Under the pieces are notes generated by a model, which made no database searches, was not told where the DNA came from, and worked only from the letters and a program-made list of their open reading frames with translations. This document shows, piece by piece, positions 9,666-20,898 of a stretch of 64,000 nt of DNA. The stretch lies in the NCBI GenBank assembly GCA_035765415.1, contig DASTXR010000097.1, positions 186,001-250,000 of the forward strand, read 5' to 3'. Position numbers and translations under genes: made by a program. How positions within the stretch are numbered: the stretch's first letter is position 1; every line of letters begins with the position of its first letter. Source of the stretch: CADEED01 sp035765415 (GTDB taxonomy: Bacteria > Pseudomonadota > Gammaproteobacteria > Steroidobacterales > Steroidobacteraceae).

Positions 9666-10292
9666 CTACTCCGCCGGGCTCACGTCGACCCGCACGCGAA
9701 TGCGGTCGCCGGGACGGTTGGGCATTTCGGTGACCTGGCGGCGGCCGTTGTAAACATAGGTCACGCGGTAGCCGTCGGTTCGCTCCTGCCACTCTTCGCG
9801 GTAGCGCGTCTCACAACGCTGCACGGTGTATTCGCGCGGCGGCACCGAGGCGTAGGCCGCGCGGCGTTCCGCCTGCTTGGCGCCCACCGCCGCACCGATC
9901 ACCACACCGGCGGCCGTCGCGGCATCGCGCCCACGGCCGCTGCCAATCTGGTGGCCGAGTACGCCGCCGATCACGGCGCCGAGCACCGCGCCGCCGGCCG
10001 TGCTGCGCGGCAGAGGAGCGTTGCCATAACCGCGCTGGTCGACGCGGGTCTCGTCCCAGCATTCACGCTGCGGCGTCGTGACACGTACGCGGGTGATCAG
10101 CGGCTGAACGTCGACCACGCGGGCATAGTCGTAGGCCGCGTCGCCATCGTACCGGCCCTGGTCATAGGGGCCCTGGTCATACGGAGCCTGGTCATATCGA
10201 CCGTACTGGTCCTGCGCCGACACGCCGGCACTTGCCGCCGTCACCGCTGCCGCCACCAGGCTCACCATGAACTTCTTGTTGCTGATCGACAT
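9666..10292 (-). CDS. Glycine-zipper 2TM-domain envelope protein
   Basis: A 208-residue exported protein of unknown exact role. It starts at ATG 10290-10292 with a clear GGAGG six bases upstream. The signal peptide is about 1-26 (ending AGVSAQ). A low-complexity stretch of tandem YDQ(A/G)PYDQG units follows (about 30-46), matched by direct repeats in the DNA at about 10150-10210. The centre is a glycine zipper, STAGGAVLGAVIGGVLGHQIG and then AGVVIGAAVGAKQ, as in SlyB/Rick_17kDa-type outer-membrane proteins. The C-terminal third contains two cysteines and a basic, Tyr-rich region. It probably sits in the outer membrane or periplasm. It is monocistronic, separated from mazG by a hairpin. Confidence 0.85.
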   Translation of the reverse strand: MSISNKKFMVSLVAAAVTAASAGVSAQDQYGRYDQAPYDQGPYDQGRYDGDAAYDYARVVDVQPLITRVRVTTPQRECWDETRVDQRGYGNAPLPRSTAGGAVLGAVIGGVLGHQIGSGRGRDAATAAGVVIGAAVGAKQAERRAAYASVPPREYTVQRCETRYREEWQERTDGYRVTYVYNGRRQVTEMPNRPGDRIRVRVDVSPAE

Positions 10293-10348
10293 AAAGCCTC
10301 CGTCGGTCGAGGGGTATCCCGACCGTGGAGCCACTGTACGAATCGGCC

Positions 10349-10378
10349 GATGAATCCTTACTGAACGCCGGATTCATC
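10349..10378. terminator. Hairpin at the 3' end of mazG
   Basis: A perfect 9-bp inverted repeat (GATGAATCC at 10349-10357 and GGATTCATC at 10370-10378) with a 12-base loop overlaps the mazG stop codon. Transcription from mazG would read through it last, so it may end the fumC-nudix-mazG transcript. There is no U-run after it on the minus strand, so an intrinsic terminator is only a suggestion. Confidence 0.4.
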
Positions 10379-11195
10379 AGTTCTCACGTGGGGCCTTTTC
10401 CGAGGCTTTTACTTCATTCCAGAGCCCGTCCCACTCCGCCGGCGAGAGCGCCTTGAGAACCAGCGCACGTTCCGTGGCGAGCCTTTCCATGGCGCGGAAG
10501 CGGCGTTCGAACTTCGCGTTGGCGAGCCGCAGCGATTCTTCGGCATCGACGTCGAGATGTCGCGCCCAGTTCGCCACTGCGAACAGCAGATCGCCAAGCT
10601 CTTCCGCGCGATGCGCGGCGTGATCGTCGGCCACCGCGTCGATTTCGCGGAGCTCCTCGTCTATCTTCGCGCGCACCCCATCCGCGTCCGGCCAGTCGAA
10701 GCCCACGCGTCCGGCGCGCTTGCCGAGTTTCGCCGCGCGCGCCAGCGCCGGCAGCGCCAGCGGCACGTCGTCGAGTTCGCCGGCCGACTCGCGTGCCGCG
10801 CGCTCGCGCGCCTTGTGTTCTTCCCAGGCGCGGTTCTGGTCGGAGACAGAGTCGATGCGTGCGTCGGCGAACACGTGCGGGTGGCGTTCGGTGAGTTTGC
10901 GGGCGATGGATTCGGCCACGCTGGCGAAATCGAACCACTGCCGTTCAGCGCCCATCTGCGCATGGAACACCACCTGGAACAATAGATCGCCCAGCTCGCT
11001 TTCGAGCGCCCGCGGTTCCCCGCGCGCAATGGCCTCGGCCACTTCGTACGCCTCTTCGATCGTGTACGGCGCGATGCTCGCGAAATCCTGTTCGCGATCC
11101 CACGGGCAGCCGTTCGCCGGATCGCGCAATCGGCGCATGATGTCCAGCAGCCGCGCCAGCGATCGTTGCGCCTTCGCGTCGGCTTCGTCGCTCAC
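10377..11195 (-). CDS. mazG: Nucleoside triphosphate pyrophosphohydrolase MazG
   Basis: A 272-residue house-cleaning enzyme that hydrolyses NTPs and dNTPs to monophosphates plus pyrophosphate. It has the two MazG repeats of the E. coli-type protein: PWDREQDFASIAPYTIEEAY then ESELGDLLFQVVFHAQM in the first, and KIDEELREIDAV then RAEELGDLLFAVANWARH in the second, with the metal-binding Glu/Asp residues present. The start is GTG at 11193-11195, overlapping the stop of the upstream Nudix gene (GTGA) and preceded by GGAGGG. A longer frame lacks this ribosome site. The Nudix-MazG pairing makes a small nucleotide-sanitising operon behind fumC. Confidence 0.93.
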   Translation of the reverse strand: MSDEADAKAQRSLARLLDIMRRLRDPANGCPWDREQDFASIAPYTIEEAYEVAEAIARGEPRALESELGDLLFQVVFHAQMGAERQWFDFASVAESIARKLTERHPHVFADARIDSVSDQNRAWEEHKARERAARESAGELDDVPLALPALARAAKLGKRAGRVGFDWPDADGVRAKIDEELREIDAVADDHAAHRAEELGDLLFAVANWARHLDVDAEESLRLANAKFERRFRAMERLATERALVLKALSPAEWDGLWNEVKASEKAPREN

Positions 11196-11845
11196 CCGCC
11201 CTCCTGAACCATGCGAACGAACGTGAGCAACATGCCGGCCGTTGCCCCCCAGATGTTCTGGCCCTGCCACGGGATGTCGTACAACAACATGTCTTCGTCG
11301 CCCACGCGTCGCAGGCGCGCCTTGTGATTACCCGGGTCGAACACGTGGCTCACCGGCACCTCGAACACCTCGGCCACTTCCGCGGGATTGAGCGTGAGCG
11401 AAAACGGTGGCGTGACCAGCGACAACACCGGCGTCACGCGATAGCCGCTGATGACCAGGTGGTCCGGTAGATAGCCGAAGACGTTCACGTGCGCCGGATC
11501 GAGGCCTATCTCTTCCTGCGCTTCGCGCAACGCGGCGCTCGCCACGTCGGCATCGGAAGGGTCGAGGCGGCCGCCGGGAAAGGAAATCTGCGCGGCGTGC
11601 CGCGTCATCTGCGAGGCGCGCTGCGTGAGCAGCACCGTCAGGCCTTCGGGCCGGTCCACGAGGGGCACGAGAACCGCGGCCGCCACCGGGTCGGCGGGAA
11701 AGTGGCGTTGCAGCCGGCGGCTGCGTTCCGCGTCGACGCCGAGCAGCCGCCAGTCGGCGATTTCGTGGTGAGGCTGCGAGCCTGCGAAACGCCGCAGGAT
11801 GCGGCTGCGCAGTTCGTCCTCGTTCCTCAACCCTTCATCCTTCAA
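11192..11845 (-). CDS. Nudix hydrolase, probable CoA pyrophosphatase (NudL-like)
   Basis: A 217-residue Nudix enzyme predicted to cleave CoA or acyl-CoA to 3',5'-ADP and phosphopantetheine. The Nudix box is GGRLDPSDADVASAALREA followed by QEEIGL, preceded by the CoA-type motif LLTQRASQMTRHAAQISFPGG. I place the start at TTG 11843-11845, which overlaps the fumC stop as TTGA and has GGAGG about seven bases upstream; a second TTG at 11828-11830 is an alternative, and there is no ATG in the right region. Its stop overlaps the mazG start by four bases. Confidence 0.82.
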   Translation of the reverse strand: MKDEGLRNEDELRSRILRRFAGSQPHHEIADWRLLGVDAERSRRLQRHFPADPVAAAVLVPLVDRPEGLTVLLTQRASQMTRHAAQISFPGGRLDPSDADVASAALREAQEEIGLDPAHVNVFGYLPDHLVISGYRVTPVLSLVTPPFSLTLNPAEVAEVFEVPVSHVFDPGNHKARLRRVGDEDMLLYDIPWQGQNIWGATAGMLLTFVRMVQEGG

Positions 11846-13257
11846 CCCTGGCCTCCGCCGCCGTGCAGGCCGCCGCGCGTGAGCGCCGCCGGATCGAGCA
11901 ACCTGCGCAGCTCGTCTTCCTTCAATCCGGACATTTCCAGCGCAACGTCGAACACCGCGCGACCTTCGGCATATGCGCGCTTGGCGATCGCCGCGGCGCG
12001 TTCGTAGCCGATCACCGGATTGAGCGCCGTGACCAGGATGGGATTGCGCGCGAGCGCCTCGTCGAGCCGCGCGACATTGGCTTGCGCGCCGACGACGCAC
12101 TGGTCGGCGAGCGCGGCCGCGCCATTGGTCAGCAGGCGAATCGACTCGAGCAGATTGCTGGCGATGAGCGGCAGCATCACGTTCAGCTGGAAATTGCCCG
12201 ATTGCCCCGCGATGGCGATGGCCGCATCGAATCCCATGACCTGCGCCGCCACCATGGCCACGGCTTCGGGCACCACGGGATTCACCTTGCCCGGCATGAT
12301 GCTGCTGCCAGGCTGCAGCGCCGGCAGCTTGATCTCGCCGAGCCCCGCGAGCGGACCGCTGTTCATCCAGCGCAGATCGTTGCAGATCTTCATGAGCGCG
12401 ACCGCGAGCGTGCGCAGCTGGCCGGAGAACTCCACCGCCGCGTCCTGCGAACCCATGGCGGCGAAGTAGTTTGGCGCCAGCGTCAGCGGCAGCTTCGTGG
12501 CCGTGCGCAGTTCCTCGATGACCGTGACGGCGAACTTCTCGTGCGCGTTGATCCCGGTGCCGATGGCCGTGCCACCCTGCGCCAGCGCCAGCAGCCGCGG
12601 TTCGCTCGCCTTGAGTCGCGCGATCGCGTTGTCGATTTGCGCGCGCCACCCCGAAGCCTCCTGGCCGAGCGTCATCGGCATCGCATCCATGAGATGCGTG
12701 CGGCCGGTCTTGAGCACGCCGGCCCACTCGGTTTCCTTCTGGAGCAGCACGGTACGAAGCCGCTCCAGCGCCGGATACAACTTCGCGCATTGCCGGAGCG
12801 CACCCAGGTGGATCGCGCTCGGAATCACATCGTTGCTGCTCTGGCACATGTTGACGTGATCGTTCGGATGCACCGGTCTGCCGAGCGCCCTGCCCGCCAG
12901 GCTGGCGATCACCTCGTTCACGTTCATGTTCGTGCTGGTGCCGCTTCCCGTCTGGTAGACGTCGACCGGGAACTGGTCCTGATGTTTGCCGCCGGCGATG
13001 TCGTTCGCGGCGGCGTCGATCGCCCCGGCCACGTCGGCGGGCAACAAACCAAGGCGCGCATTGGCGCGCGCGGCAGCGGCCTTGATCAGCGCCACCGCGG
13101 CAATGAACTCCCTCGGCAGCGGGCCGCCACCGATCTGCTGAAAATTGCGACTGGCGCGTTCGGTTTGCGCGCCCCACAAGGCGCCTGCAGGCACTTCGAT
13201 CTCGCCGAAGCTGTCGTGCTCTTTGCGGCCAGGATTACTCTCGCCTTGGGATATCAT
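11842..13257 (-). CDS. fumC: Class II fumarate hydratase
   Basis: A 471-residue oxygen-stable, iron-free fumarase interconverting fumarate and L-malate in the TCA cycle. Signature sequences are QTGSGTSTNMNVNEV, HPNDHVNMCQSSND, KTGRTHLMDAMP and the superfamily hallmark GSSIMPGKVNP. Length matches E. coli FumC (about 467). The start ATG (13255-13257) has no obvious Shine-Dalgarno, but the homologous N-terminus (DSFGEIEVPAGALWGAQTERA) follows closely. The gene is divergent from purB with only 30 bases between start codons, and heads the fumC-Nudix-mazG group. Its C-terminus carries a short Gly-rich tail (RGGLHGGGGQG). Confidence 0.95.
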   Translation of the reverse strand: MISQGESNPGRKEHDSFGEIEVPAGALWGAQTERASRNFQQIGGGPLPREFIAAVALIKAAAARANARLGLLPADVAGAIDAAANDIAGGKHQDQFPVDVYQTGSGTSTNMNVNEVIASLAGRALGRPVHPNDHVNMCQSSNDVIPSAIHLGALRQCAKLYPALERLRTVLLQKETEWAGVLKTGRTHLMDAMPMTLGQEASGWRAQIDNAIARLKASEPRLLALAQGGTAIGTGINAHEKFAVTVIEELRTATKLPLTLAPNYFAAMGSQDAAVEFSGQLRTLAVALMKICNDLRWMNSGPLAGLGEIKLPALQPGSSIMPGKVNPVVPEAVAMVAAQVMGFDAAIAIAGQSGNFQLNVMLPLIASNLLESIRLLTNGAAALADQCVVGAQANVARLDEALARNPILVTALNPVIGYERAAAIAKRAYAEGRAVFDVALEMSGLKEDELRRLLDPAALTRGGLHGGGGQG

Positions 13258-13287
13258 GCGCGGCCAGTTTAGCCCCCCAGTTGAGGC

Positions 13288-14661
13288 ATGTCTTTCATGG
13301 ATTCCGCAGCACTCTTGGCGCTCTCTCCCGTCGACGGCCGTTATCGCAAAGGCGCCGACCCGCTTCGTGCGGTGTTGTCGGAAAGCGGCCTGATCCGTGA
13401 GCGTGTGCGCATCGAGGCGGCGTGGTTGTTGTCGCTGACGGAATCCGTACCGCAATTGCTGGCGCAGCCGCTCGGCGATTCCGTGAAGCAGGTGGCCACG
13501 AATCTCGCGCTCGAGCCGGGCGAGGACGCCGCGGCCGCGGTCAAGGCCATCGAGAGCCGCATCAACCACGACGTCAAGGCCGTGGAATATTTCGTGCGCG
13601 ACAAGCTCGGCCAGGGCGGCGCAACGCCCGCGCAGCTCGAGCTCGTGCACTTCGGCTGCACTTCCGAAGACATCAACAATCTCGCCTACGCACGCATGCT
13701 TCGCTCGGCGCGCACGGTGTTGTCGTCCGAGCTCGACAAGGTCGTCGGCAAACTGCGGCAGTTCGCGCATGAACACGCCGCGCTCGCCATGTTGTCGCGC
13801 ACCCACGGCCAGACCGCGAGCCCCACCACGCTCGGCAAGGAGTTCGCCAACGTGGTCGCGCGCCTGCGGCGCGCACGCGCCCGGCTCGACAAGGTCGAAA
13901 TCCTCGCCAAGTGGAACGGCGCGGTCGGCAACTACAACGCACACGTCGCCGCGCTCCCCGGGGTCGATTGGCCGGCGGTGAGCCGCAAGTTCATCGAGTC
14001 GCAGGGGCTCGCATGGAACGAATACTCCACGCAGATCGAGCCGCATGACTGGATCGGCGAGTACTGCGACGCGCTCGCCGGCATCAACACCATCGTCATC
14101 GATTTCGCGCGCGACACCTGGGGCTACATCTCGCTGGGTTATCTTCGCCAGCGCGCGGTCGCCGGCGAGGTGGGCTCGTCGACCATGCCGCACAAGGTCA
14201 ACCCGATCGACTTCGAGAACGCCGAGGGCAATCTCGGCGTCGCCAACGCGCTGCTGCACCACTTCGCCGCCAAACTACCCATCTCGCGCTGGCAGCGCGA
14301 TCTCACCGACTCCACCGTGCTGCGCAACGTGGGCGTCGCGCTGGCGCACAGCCTCATCGCCTGGAACGCGTTGCAACGCGGCCTGGGCAAGATCGCCGCC
14401 GACCCGAAGACCATCGCCGCGGACATCGATCGCGCGCACGAAGTGCTGGGCGAAGCGCTGCAGACGGCGTTGCGCGCGGCCGGCGTGCCCAACGGTTATG
14501 AGCTGCTCAAGGATTTCACGCGCGGCACGCAGGTGGATCCGGCGGGCCTCGCGGACTTCATCGACAAACTACCGCTGCCGCCGGCCGAACGCGCGCGGCT
14601 CAAGGCTCTTGCACCGCAGCAGTACCTGGGCCTCGCCACGGAGATGGCGCGGTCTATCTAG
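13288..14661 (+). CDS. purB: Adenylosuccinate lyase
   Basis: A 457-residue enzyme acting twice in purine synthesis: SAICAR to AICAR and adenylosuccinate to AMP. It is of the long E. coli type (456 residues). Evidence is LSPVDGRYRKGADPLRAVLSE at the N-terminus, HFGCTSEDINNLAYARML, SRTHGQTASPTTLGKE and the signature SSTMPHKVNPIDFENAEGN. ATG 13288 follows a GAGG; an internal ATG three codons later is a possible alternative. It precedes a DUF7931-like gene, nudJ and mnmA on the same strand, a neighbourhood reminiscent of nudJ-mnmA-hflD-purB in E. coli. Confidence 0.96.
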   Translation: MSFMDSAALLALSPVDGRYRKGADPLRAVLSESGLIRERVRIEAAWLLSLTESVPQLLAQPLGDSVKQVATNLALEPGEDAAAAVKAIESRINHDVKAVEYFVRDKLGQGGATPAQLELVHFGCTSEDINNLAYARMLRSARTVLSSELDKVVGKLRQFAHEHAALAMLSRTHGQTASPTTLGKEFANVVARLRRARARLDKVEILAKWNGAVGNYNAHVAALPGVDWPAVSRKFIESQGLAWNEYSTQIEPHDWIGEYCDALAGINTIVIDFARDTWGYISLGYLRQRAVAGEVGSSTMPHKVNPIDFENAEGNLGVANALLHHFAAKLPISRWQRDLTDSTVLRNVGVALAHSLIAWNALQRGLGKIAADPKTIAADIDRAHEVLGEALQTALRAAGVPNGYELLKDFTRGTQVDPAGLADFIDKLPLPPAERARLKALAPQQYLGLATEMARSI

Positions 14662-14892
14662 AATCCGTCTCTTACGGCCAACCCGGGCGAACGCATAACG
14701 GTATGTGCTGATGCCACAACGTATATGTGACGCGTAAAGTGCGAACCAGCACACGTTTTCCTGTCGGTTTCGCTCAAAAGCCGATGAAAGCGTGACGCAT
14801 TTGGCACAGGAATGCAGACGTGCCACCTAGGCTTCGGCGGGCACAGGTCACATTCGAATTCGGTTCTTGGATCCGGGGAGTAGTCGTCATCC

Positions 14893-15465
14893 ATGACGAC
14901 CGGGGAACTAGATTTCAACAATTTCTCGCAGCGCATATCGGCGCCGGGGGTCTCTTTGGCTGCAGTTTCCGGGACGCAATCCGAGCAGAACCAGATCCGC
15001 GTGATCAGCTCGCTCGAAGAGATGCGTGCCGCGGTGGACGCCGTGGCGGCCAGCGCCCAGCGACTCATGTCTATCTACACGCCGGACCTCGAGCCCGACC
15101 TGTACGACCAGAACGGCTTTCTCGAGATCGTCAAACGATTCGTCCTCGCGCGCCGGTTCGCCAAGGCGCGCGTGCTGCTGTCCGATTCCGGCCGGCTGCT
15201 CCGCGACAACAACCGCTTCGTCGCCATGGGCCGCAGGCTCACGAGCTGCATCGACATCCGCCCGCTGGCCGGCAACGCCAGACAACGTGCCTGCGCCTAC
15301 CTGATCGCCGATGACCGCGCCATCGTCTATCGCGTGCACCAGGATCGCTGGGACGGCGTCGCCGATCTCAACAATCCGCCGGTGGCGCGCCAGTACCTCG
15401 ACGAGTTCGACGAGATCTGGCACGCGAGCGCGCCCGACGAGCTCACGCGTCAATCCCTGCGCTGA
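14893..15465 (+). CDS. DUF7931-like protein of unknown function
   Basis: A 190-residue, probably cytoplasmic protein with no signal peptide or membrane segment. From about residue 38 it resembles the uncharacterised DUF7931 group: SSLEEMRAAVDAVAASAQR, SIYTPDLEPDLYDQNGFLE, RLLRDNNRFVAMGRRLTS and a late region DRAIVYRVHQDRWDGVADL then EFDEIWHAS. The pattern of 'lost' positions and the fold order recall phospholipase D-like proteins, but no HKD motif is present. The start ATG 14893 has GGGGAG about 12 bases upstream. It lies between purB (231-base gap) and nudJ (8-base gap), and similar proteins tend to sit with mnmA/nudJ-type genes. The function is not known to me. Confidence 0.75.
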   Translation: MTTGELDFNNFSQRISAPGVSLAAVSGTQSEQNQIRVISSLEEMRAAVDAVAASAQRLMSIYTPDLEPDLYDQNGFLEIVKRFVLARRFAKARVLLSDSGRLLRDNNRFVAMGRRLTSCIDIRPLAGNARQRACAYLIADDRAIVYRVHQDRWDGVADLNNPPVARQYLDEFDEIWHASAPDELTRQSLR

Positions 15466-15473
15466 GATCCGTC

Positions 15474-15959
15474 GTGCGCTGGAATCCCGAAGTGACCGTG
15501 GCCGCGATCGCCCAGGTCGACGGCCGCTTTCTCATGGTCGAAGAACGCATCAGCGGCAGGCTCGTGTTGAACCAGCCGGCCGGCCATCTCGAGGATCGTG
15601 AATCCCTGGTCGAAGCCGTGGTCCGCGAGACGCGCGAGGAAACCGCGTGGCGGTTCCACCCGGAGGCGCTCGTAGGTGTCTACCTGTGGCGCAATCCCGT
15701 CAACGAGCGCACCTTCATGCGCTTCGCATTCTGCGGCACCGCGGACGGACACGAACCGACGCAACCCCTCGACATCGGCATCGTTCGCGCCGTGTGGATG
15801 ACTCACGAGCAACTGGTGGCGCAACCCGCGCGCCTGCGCTCGCCCCTGGTCCTGCGTTGCCTCGAAGACTTCCTGGCGGGCAAGCGGCAACCCCTCGAGT
15901 CGGTGGCCACGCTGTCGCTCGACACCGCCGTTCACATGGACGCCGCCGCAAGCCTGTAG
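15474..15959 (+). CDS. nudJ: Nudix hydrolase, NudJ-type pyrimidine/thiamin-pyrophosphate phosphatase
   Basis: A 161-residue Nudix enzyme. E. coli NudJ removes phosphate from HMP-pyrophosphate and other nucleotide diphosphates and triphosphates. The Nudix box is GHLEDRESLVEAVVRETREE followed by TAW, preceded by LVLNQPA, and all metal-binding glutamates are present. The start is GTG at 15474 (MRWNPEVTVAAIAQVDG). It precedes mnmA by 37 bases, as nudJ does in E. coli, which supports the assignment. The last about 25 residues are variable in the family. Confidence 0.86.
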   Translation: MRWNPEVTVAAIAQVDGRFLMVEERISGRLVLNQPAGHLEDRESLVEAVVRETREETAWRFHPEALVGVYLWRNPVNERTFMRFAFCGTADGHEPTQPLDIGIVRAVWMTHEQLVAQPARLRSPLVLRCLEDFLAGKRQPLESVATLSLDTAVHMDAAASL

Positions 15960-15983
15960 GTCAAACGTTCCCGCGCCCAGGCG

Positions 15984-15989
15984 TACAAT
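15984..15989 (+). promoter_or_regulatory. Possible -10 box of mnmA
   Basis: TACAAT lies eight bases before the mnmA GTG. If it is a real -10 hexamer, transcription would begin within a base or so of the start codon, giving a leaderless mRNA. I see no good -35 at 16-18 bases upstream, so this is tentative. Confidence 0.25.
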
Positions 15990-15996
15990 CCGCGCC

Positions 15997-17085
15997 GTGT
16001 CAAAAGCTTCCGAAAGAATCGTCGTCGGCATGTCCGGCGGCGTGGACTCCGCTGTTTCCGCGCTGTTGTTGAAACGCGCCGGCTTCGACGTGCACGGCCT
16101 GTACATGAGCAACTGGGAGGACGATGACTCCTACTGCACGGGGGCGCAGGACTTCCAGGATGCGCGCGCCGTGGCCGTCGAGCTCGGCATCCCGCTGCAC
16201 CGCGTGAGTTTTGCGGAAGCCTATCGCGCACGCGTGTTCGAATATTTCCTGACCGAATACCGCGCCGGCCGCACGCCCAACCCCGACGTGCTCTGCAATC
16301 GCGAGATCAAGTTCGGCATTTGCCTCGACTACGCAACGCGGCTCGGCGCGCACCGCTTCGCCACCGGCCACTACGCGCGGCTGGAACACACGGCCGCGGG
16401 CCCGGTGCTGCTCAAGGCGCTCGATCCCGACAAGGACCAGTCCTACTTCCTGCACGCCGTGGCGCGCGAACACTTCGCGCGCGTGATGTTTCCGCTCGGC
16501 GAGCTCACCAAGACGGAAGTGAGGACGCTGGCGCGCGAGGCGGGGTTGCCCGTGTTCGACAAGCCCGACAGCACCGGCATCTGCTTCATCGGCGAGCGGC
16601 CATTCCGCGAGTTCCTGGCGCGGTACATTCCGACGACACCCGGCGACATCGTGACCGAACGCGGCGAGGTTGTCGGGCGGCACCGGGGGCTCGCTTTCTA
16701 CACGCTGGGCCAGCGCGGCGGCCTCGAGATCGGCGGCCGCGCGGGACAACGCGAGGACGCCTGGTACGTCGCGGCGAAGAATCTCGCTCGCAACGAACTG
16801 CTGGCCGTGCAGGGGCACGATCACCCGTTGCTCGTCAGCCGTGCGCTGGCCACGGGCCCCTGCAACTGGCTGGTGCAGCCCGGAGCGCCCGAATTCGATT
16901 CGCAGATCAAGGTGCGTTATCGCCAGGCGGATCAGTCCTGTCACGCGACGGTGGACGAGGCCGGAGCGCTGCAGATCCGCTTCACCGAACCGCAACGCGC
17001 GGTCACGCCCGGACAATTCGCGGTGCTGTACGACGGCCCGCGCTGCCTCGGCGGCGGCGTCATCGAGCGCACGACTCCCCAGTGA
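15997..17085 (+). CDS. mnmA: tRNA-specific 2-thiouridylase
   Basis: A 362-residue enzyme that thiolates U34 of tRNA(Lys), tRNA(Glu) and tRNA(Gln), taking sulfur relayed from IscS/Tus. It has the PP-loop GMSGGVDSAVSALLL at about residue 11, the catalytic cysteine in NPDVLCNREIKF and the persulfide cysteine in DSTGICFIGERPF. The SYFLHAV and GQRGGLEIGG segments and the C-terminal beta-barrel domain are also present. The start is GTG 15997 (MSKASERIVVGMSGG); there is no Shine-Dalgarno and no closer alternative, so it may be translated without a leader. It is followed by acnA after 55 bases. Confidence 0.96.
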   Translation: MSKASERIVVGMSGGVDSAVSALLLKRAGFDVHGLYMSNWEDDDSYCTGAQDFQDARAVAVELGIPLHRVSFAEAYRARVFEYFLTEYRAGRTPNPDVLCNREIKFGICLDYATRLGAHRFATGHYARLEHTAAGPVLLKALDPDKDQSYFLHAVAREHFARVMFPLGELTKTEVRTLAREAGLPVFDKPDSTGICFIGERPFREFLARYIPTTPGDIVTERGEVVGRHRGLAFYTLGQRGGLEIGGRAGQREDAWYVAAKNLARNELLAVQGHDHPLLVSRALATGPCNWLVQPGAPEFDSQIKVRYRQADQSCHATVDEAGALQIRFTEPQRAVTPGQFAVLYDGPRCLGGGVIERTTPQ

Positions 17086-17140
17086 CGGGCTGAGTTAGAA
17101 TGCGCGGCTTGTTTTCAGCGAGACCTTTGGAGAATTTTCA

Positions 17141-19828
<2,688 letters not shown>

Positions 19829-19867
19829 TGGTCGCCGCCGCTTCGACGGCGTTCTGCGAGGCCCTGG

Positions 19868-20803
19868 TCATCGGCCCCGCATCGCCGTCGGCGGCCGCCC
19901 GAACAGGCTGACGAACGCGCGCCGCATCCGCTCCGGATCGCCGAACCCGCAGTCGCGCGCGACCTGCTGCACTGACACACCGCCACTTTCGATCTGCGCA
20001 CGCGCGGTCTCGGCGCGCAGCCGCATCACGGCCTTCGCCGGGCTGGTCCCCGTTTCGCCGTGGAACAGCCGCGCGAAATTTCGCGGGCTCATGCAGGCCT
20101 TCGCCGCGAGTGTTTCAACCGACAGGTGCTCGCGCAGGTGGGTGCGGACGTAGTCGAGCAACGGCGCAAACCGCCCGTCGGCACGTTCCAGCTCGAGCAG
20201 CGCGGAGAACTGCGACTGTCCACCCGGCCTGCGGTAATAGACCACGAGTTGCTGCGCCACCTTGCGCGCCACGGCTTCGCCGACGTCCTCGGCGATGAGC
20301 GCCAGCGAAAGATCGATGCCCGCGGTGATGCCGGCCGAGCTCCAGAATTTTCCGGCCTTGACGAAGATGCGATCGGCATCGAGCTTCACGCGCGGAAACC
20401 GCCGCGCGAAATCCTGCGTGCGCGTCCAGTGCGTGGTGGCTGCAAGTCCGTCGAGCAGTCCGGTGGCGGCTAGTATGTATGCTCCCGAGCAGACGCTGGC
20501 CACGCGCCGCGCCTGCGCGCCACAGCCGGCAACGAACTTCACGGTGCGCGGGTCCTTCGCCATGGCGCGCGTACCTTCACCGCCGACGACGATGAGCGTG
20601 TCGATGGATGCGGCGCGGCCCAACGCCACGGCATTCATGCTGGCGCCCGACGTGCTGGTGACCGCGCCCGGTTGTTTGGCGATGACGCGCAGCTCGTAAC
20701 TGCCCGGCGAATATCGCTCGGCGATTTCGAATGCGGAGATCGGCCCGGCGGCGTCGAGCAGCTGGAAGTCCGGAAAGATGAGAAAGGCGATGCGTCGTTT
20801 CAC
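19868..20803 (-). CDS. GlxA-type transcriptional regulator (DJ-1/PfpI domain plus AraC HTH)
   Basis: A 311-residue regulator with two parts. Residues 1 to about 190 form a DJ-1/PfpI (class I glutaminase-like) domain, with the nucleophile-elbow SVCSGAYILAATGLL around Cys105. Residues about 215-311 form an AraC-type double helix-turn-helix (SVETLAAKACMSPRNFARLF, then SVQQVARDCGFGDPERMRRA). Such regulators often control amine or amino-acid catabolism, with the DJ-1 domain acting as a ligand sensor rather than an enzyme. It is divergent from a free-standing DJ-1 enzyme with 95 bases between starts, which suggests it controls that gene. Its 3' end lies 39 bases from the acnA stop (convergent). Confidence 0.9.
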   Translation of the reverse strand: MKRRIAFLIFPDFQLLDAAGPISAFEIAERYSPGSYELRVIAKQPGAVTSTSGASMNAVALGRAASIDTLIVVGGEGTRAMAKDPRTVKFVAGCGAQARRVASVCSGAYILAATGLLDGLAATTHWTRTQDFARRFPRVKLDADRIFVKAGKFWSSAGITAGIDLSLALIAEDVGEAVARKVAQQLVVYYRRPGGQSQFSALLELERADGRFAPLLDYVRTHLREHLSVETLAAKACMSPRNFARLFHGETGTSPAKAVMRLRAETARAQIESGGVSVQQVARDCGFGDPERMRRAFVSLFGRPPTAMRGR

Positions 20804-20898
20804 GGAAGGGTTGGCATAAAACGAGGGATTAATGTCATTTCCGCCAGCAGGTTATTGGCCCAGCATTGCGGCGTCAATCTTCCACGCAGGAGTCCAGC

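Noticed and set aside
14800..14816. TGGCAC...TGCA pattern resembling a sigma54 promoter
   Set aside because: The GG-to-GC distance is one base short of the required spacing, so it is not a credible -24/-12 promoter.
19829..19867. Short hairpin after acnA (CGCCG/CGGCG)
   Set aside because: Only five base pairs and no T-run; not enough to call a terminator.
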